Shown piece after piece: positions 5,774 through 5,967 of a stretch of 5,967 nt of DNA (positions are counted from its first letter, which is position 1; each line of letters starts with the position of its first letter). The notes below the pieces were generated by a model, which worked only from the letters and a program-made list of their open reading frames with translations, was not told the origin of the DNA and did not search any database. The stretch covers positions 1 to 5,967 of the forward strand of contig JACPJY010000178.1 of the NCBI GenBank assembly GCA_016187325.1. The letters run 5' to 3'. Origin of the DNA: Rhodospirillales bacterium (GTDB lineage Bacteria; Pseudomonadota; Alphaproteobacteria; Rhodospirillales; Casp-alpha2). The translations under genes were made by a program, and so were the position numbers.

Positions 5774-5967
5774 CTAACGGCCGCGGCGATCGTTCGCAAG
5801 GCTGCGGGCCGGCCGCGCGGTGGCGATCCAGGCGCCGACGCCGAGGCCGGCGCCCAAAACGGCATCGCCAGGCGCGAACCTTGACAGCGAAGCGCGTGGG
5901 GCGACAATATCCGCGCGCATTCGGCCGGCGCCAACACCGGCCGGCGCTTCACGTGTGTGACCATCTC
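5774..5967 (-). CDS. Possible 3' end of an upstream minus-strand gene, or a 48-residue ORF (unresolved)
   Basis: One minus-strand frame is open from the window edge to a TAG at 5774-5776. An internal ATG at 5920 would give 48 residues. The last 30 codons end mostly in G or C and encode a plausible hydrophobic segment, DAVLGAGLGVGAWIATARPA, followed by a basic tail. The edge-proximal half shows weaker coding bias, while another minus-strand frame looks better there, so a frameshift or no gene at all are also possible. No family is recognised. If real, the gene would end 89 bases before yggT. Confidence 0.25.
   Translation of the reverse strand, partial: DGHTREAPAGVGAGRMRADIVAPRASLSRFAPGDAVLGAGLGVGAWIATARPARSLANDRRGR
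5881..5908 (+). promoter_or_regulatory. Candidate rightward promoter
   Basis: The plus strand has a perfect -35 consensus TTGACA (5881-5886), 16 bases, then GACAAT (5903-5908), four of six matches to the -10 consensus. It points out of the window and could drive a divergent gene beginning beyond 5967. The downstream gene is not visible, and it conflicts with the possible minus-strand gene end at the same place. Confidence 0.3.
5922..5943. repeat. GC-rich inverted repeat downstream of the candidate promoter
   Basis: CGGCCGG (5922-5928) and CCGGCCG (5937-5943) form a perfect seven-base stem with an eight-base loop. It begins about 14 bases after the candidate -10 box, so it would lie in the 5' leader of a rightward transcript. 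No T-run follows. In very GC-rich DNA such repeats can arise by chance. Confidence 0.3.

Noticed and set aside
5329..5964. Minus-strand open frame covering the whole yggT gene in another frame
   Set aside because: From about 5684 downward it is yggT and DUF167 read out of frame, with Arg/Pro/Gly-rich sequence. Only its first 26 codons near the edge have coding-like bias, and that is noted separately.
1..5967. CRISPR arrays, tRNA or rRNA genes, insertion sequences, toxin-antitoxin or phage-defence genes
   Set aside because: I looked for regularly spaced repeats, cloverleaf sequences, transposase motifs and defence-type domains on both strands and saw none.

Overview
This GC-rich window comes from the chromosome of a proteobacterium. 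The gene set (lepA, an NnrU-family gene, folD, YggT, DUF167), strong G/C at third codon positions and the nnrU homologue suggest an alphaproteobacterium, possibly Rhodospirillales-like. The clade is an inference from style and content, not a demonstrated assignment. Apart from the last 24 codons of a plus-strand gene at the left edge, every supported gene is on the minus strand and is best read from right to left.

Right block (5685 down to 4170): a YggT-family membrane protein, a DUF167/YggU-family protein and folD form a tight overlapping run. The DUF167 gene starts inside the 3' end of yggT, and folD starts with an ATGA overlap. folD makes the one-carbon folate enzyme; the other two are conserved proteins of unclear role. 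The roughly 280 bases upstream of yggT hold no gene I can call confidently, only a possible minus-strand 3' end and a possible rightward promoter.

Centre (about 3817-4169): an AT-rich island separates the two blocks. By hand count, 3901-4140 holds 100 G+C of 240 bases (about 42%), clearly below the coding sequence around it. It carries several short perfect inverted repeats, a candidate leftward promoter at its left edge, and a 68-codon open stretch that continues in frame after the folD amber stop.

Left block (3816 down to 95): a small two-CxxC zinc-ribbon protein, an unrecognised exported protein with two cysteines, an NnrU-family membrane protein, lepA (elongation factor 4) and a YbhB/YbcL (PEBP) family protein. 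Gaps are 11 bases, a 4-base overlap, 63 bases and 4 bases, so this looks like one operon driven from the island promoter. It ends convergently, 19 bases from the partial plus-strand gene.

Most of the window is ordinary housekeeping sequence. I do not see a convincing new multi-gene system. The items most worth checking are the AT-rich island with its open stretch after folD, the inverted repeat on the -35 box of the left operon, and the exported protein translationally coupled to nnrU.
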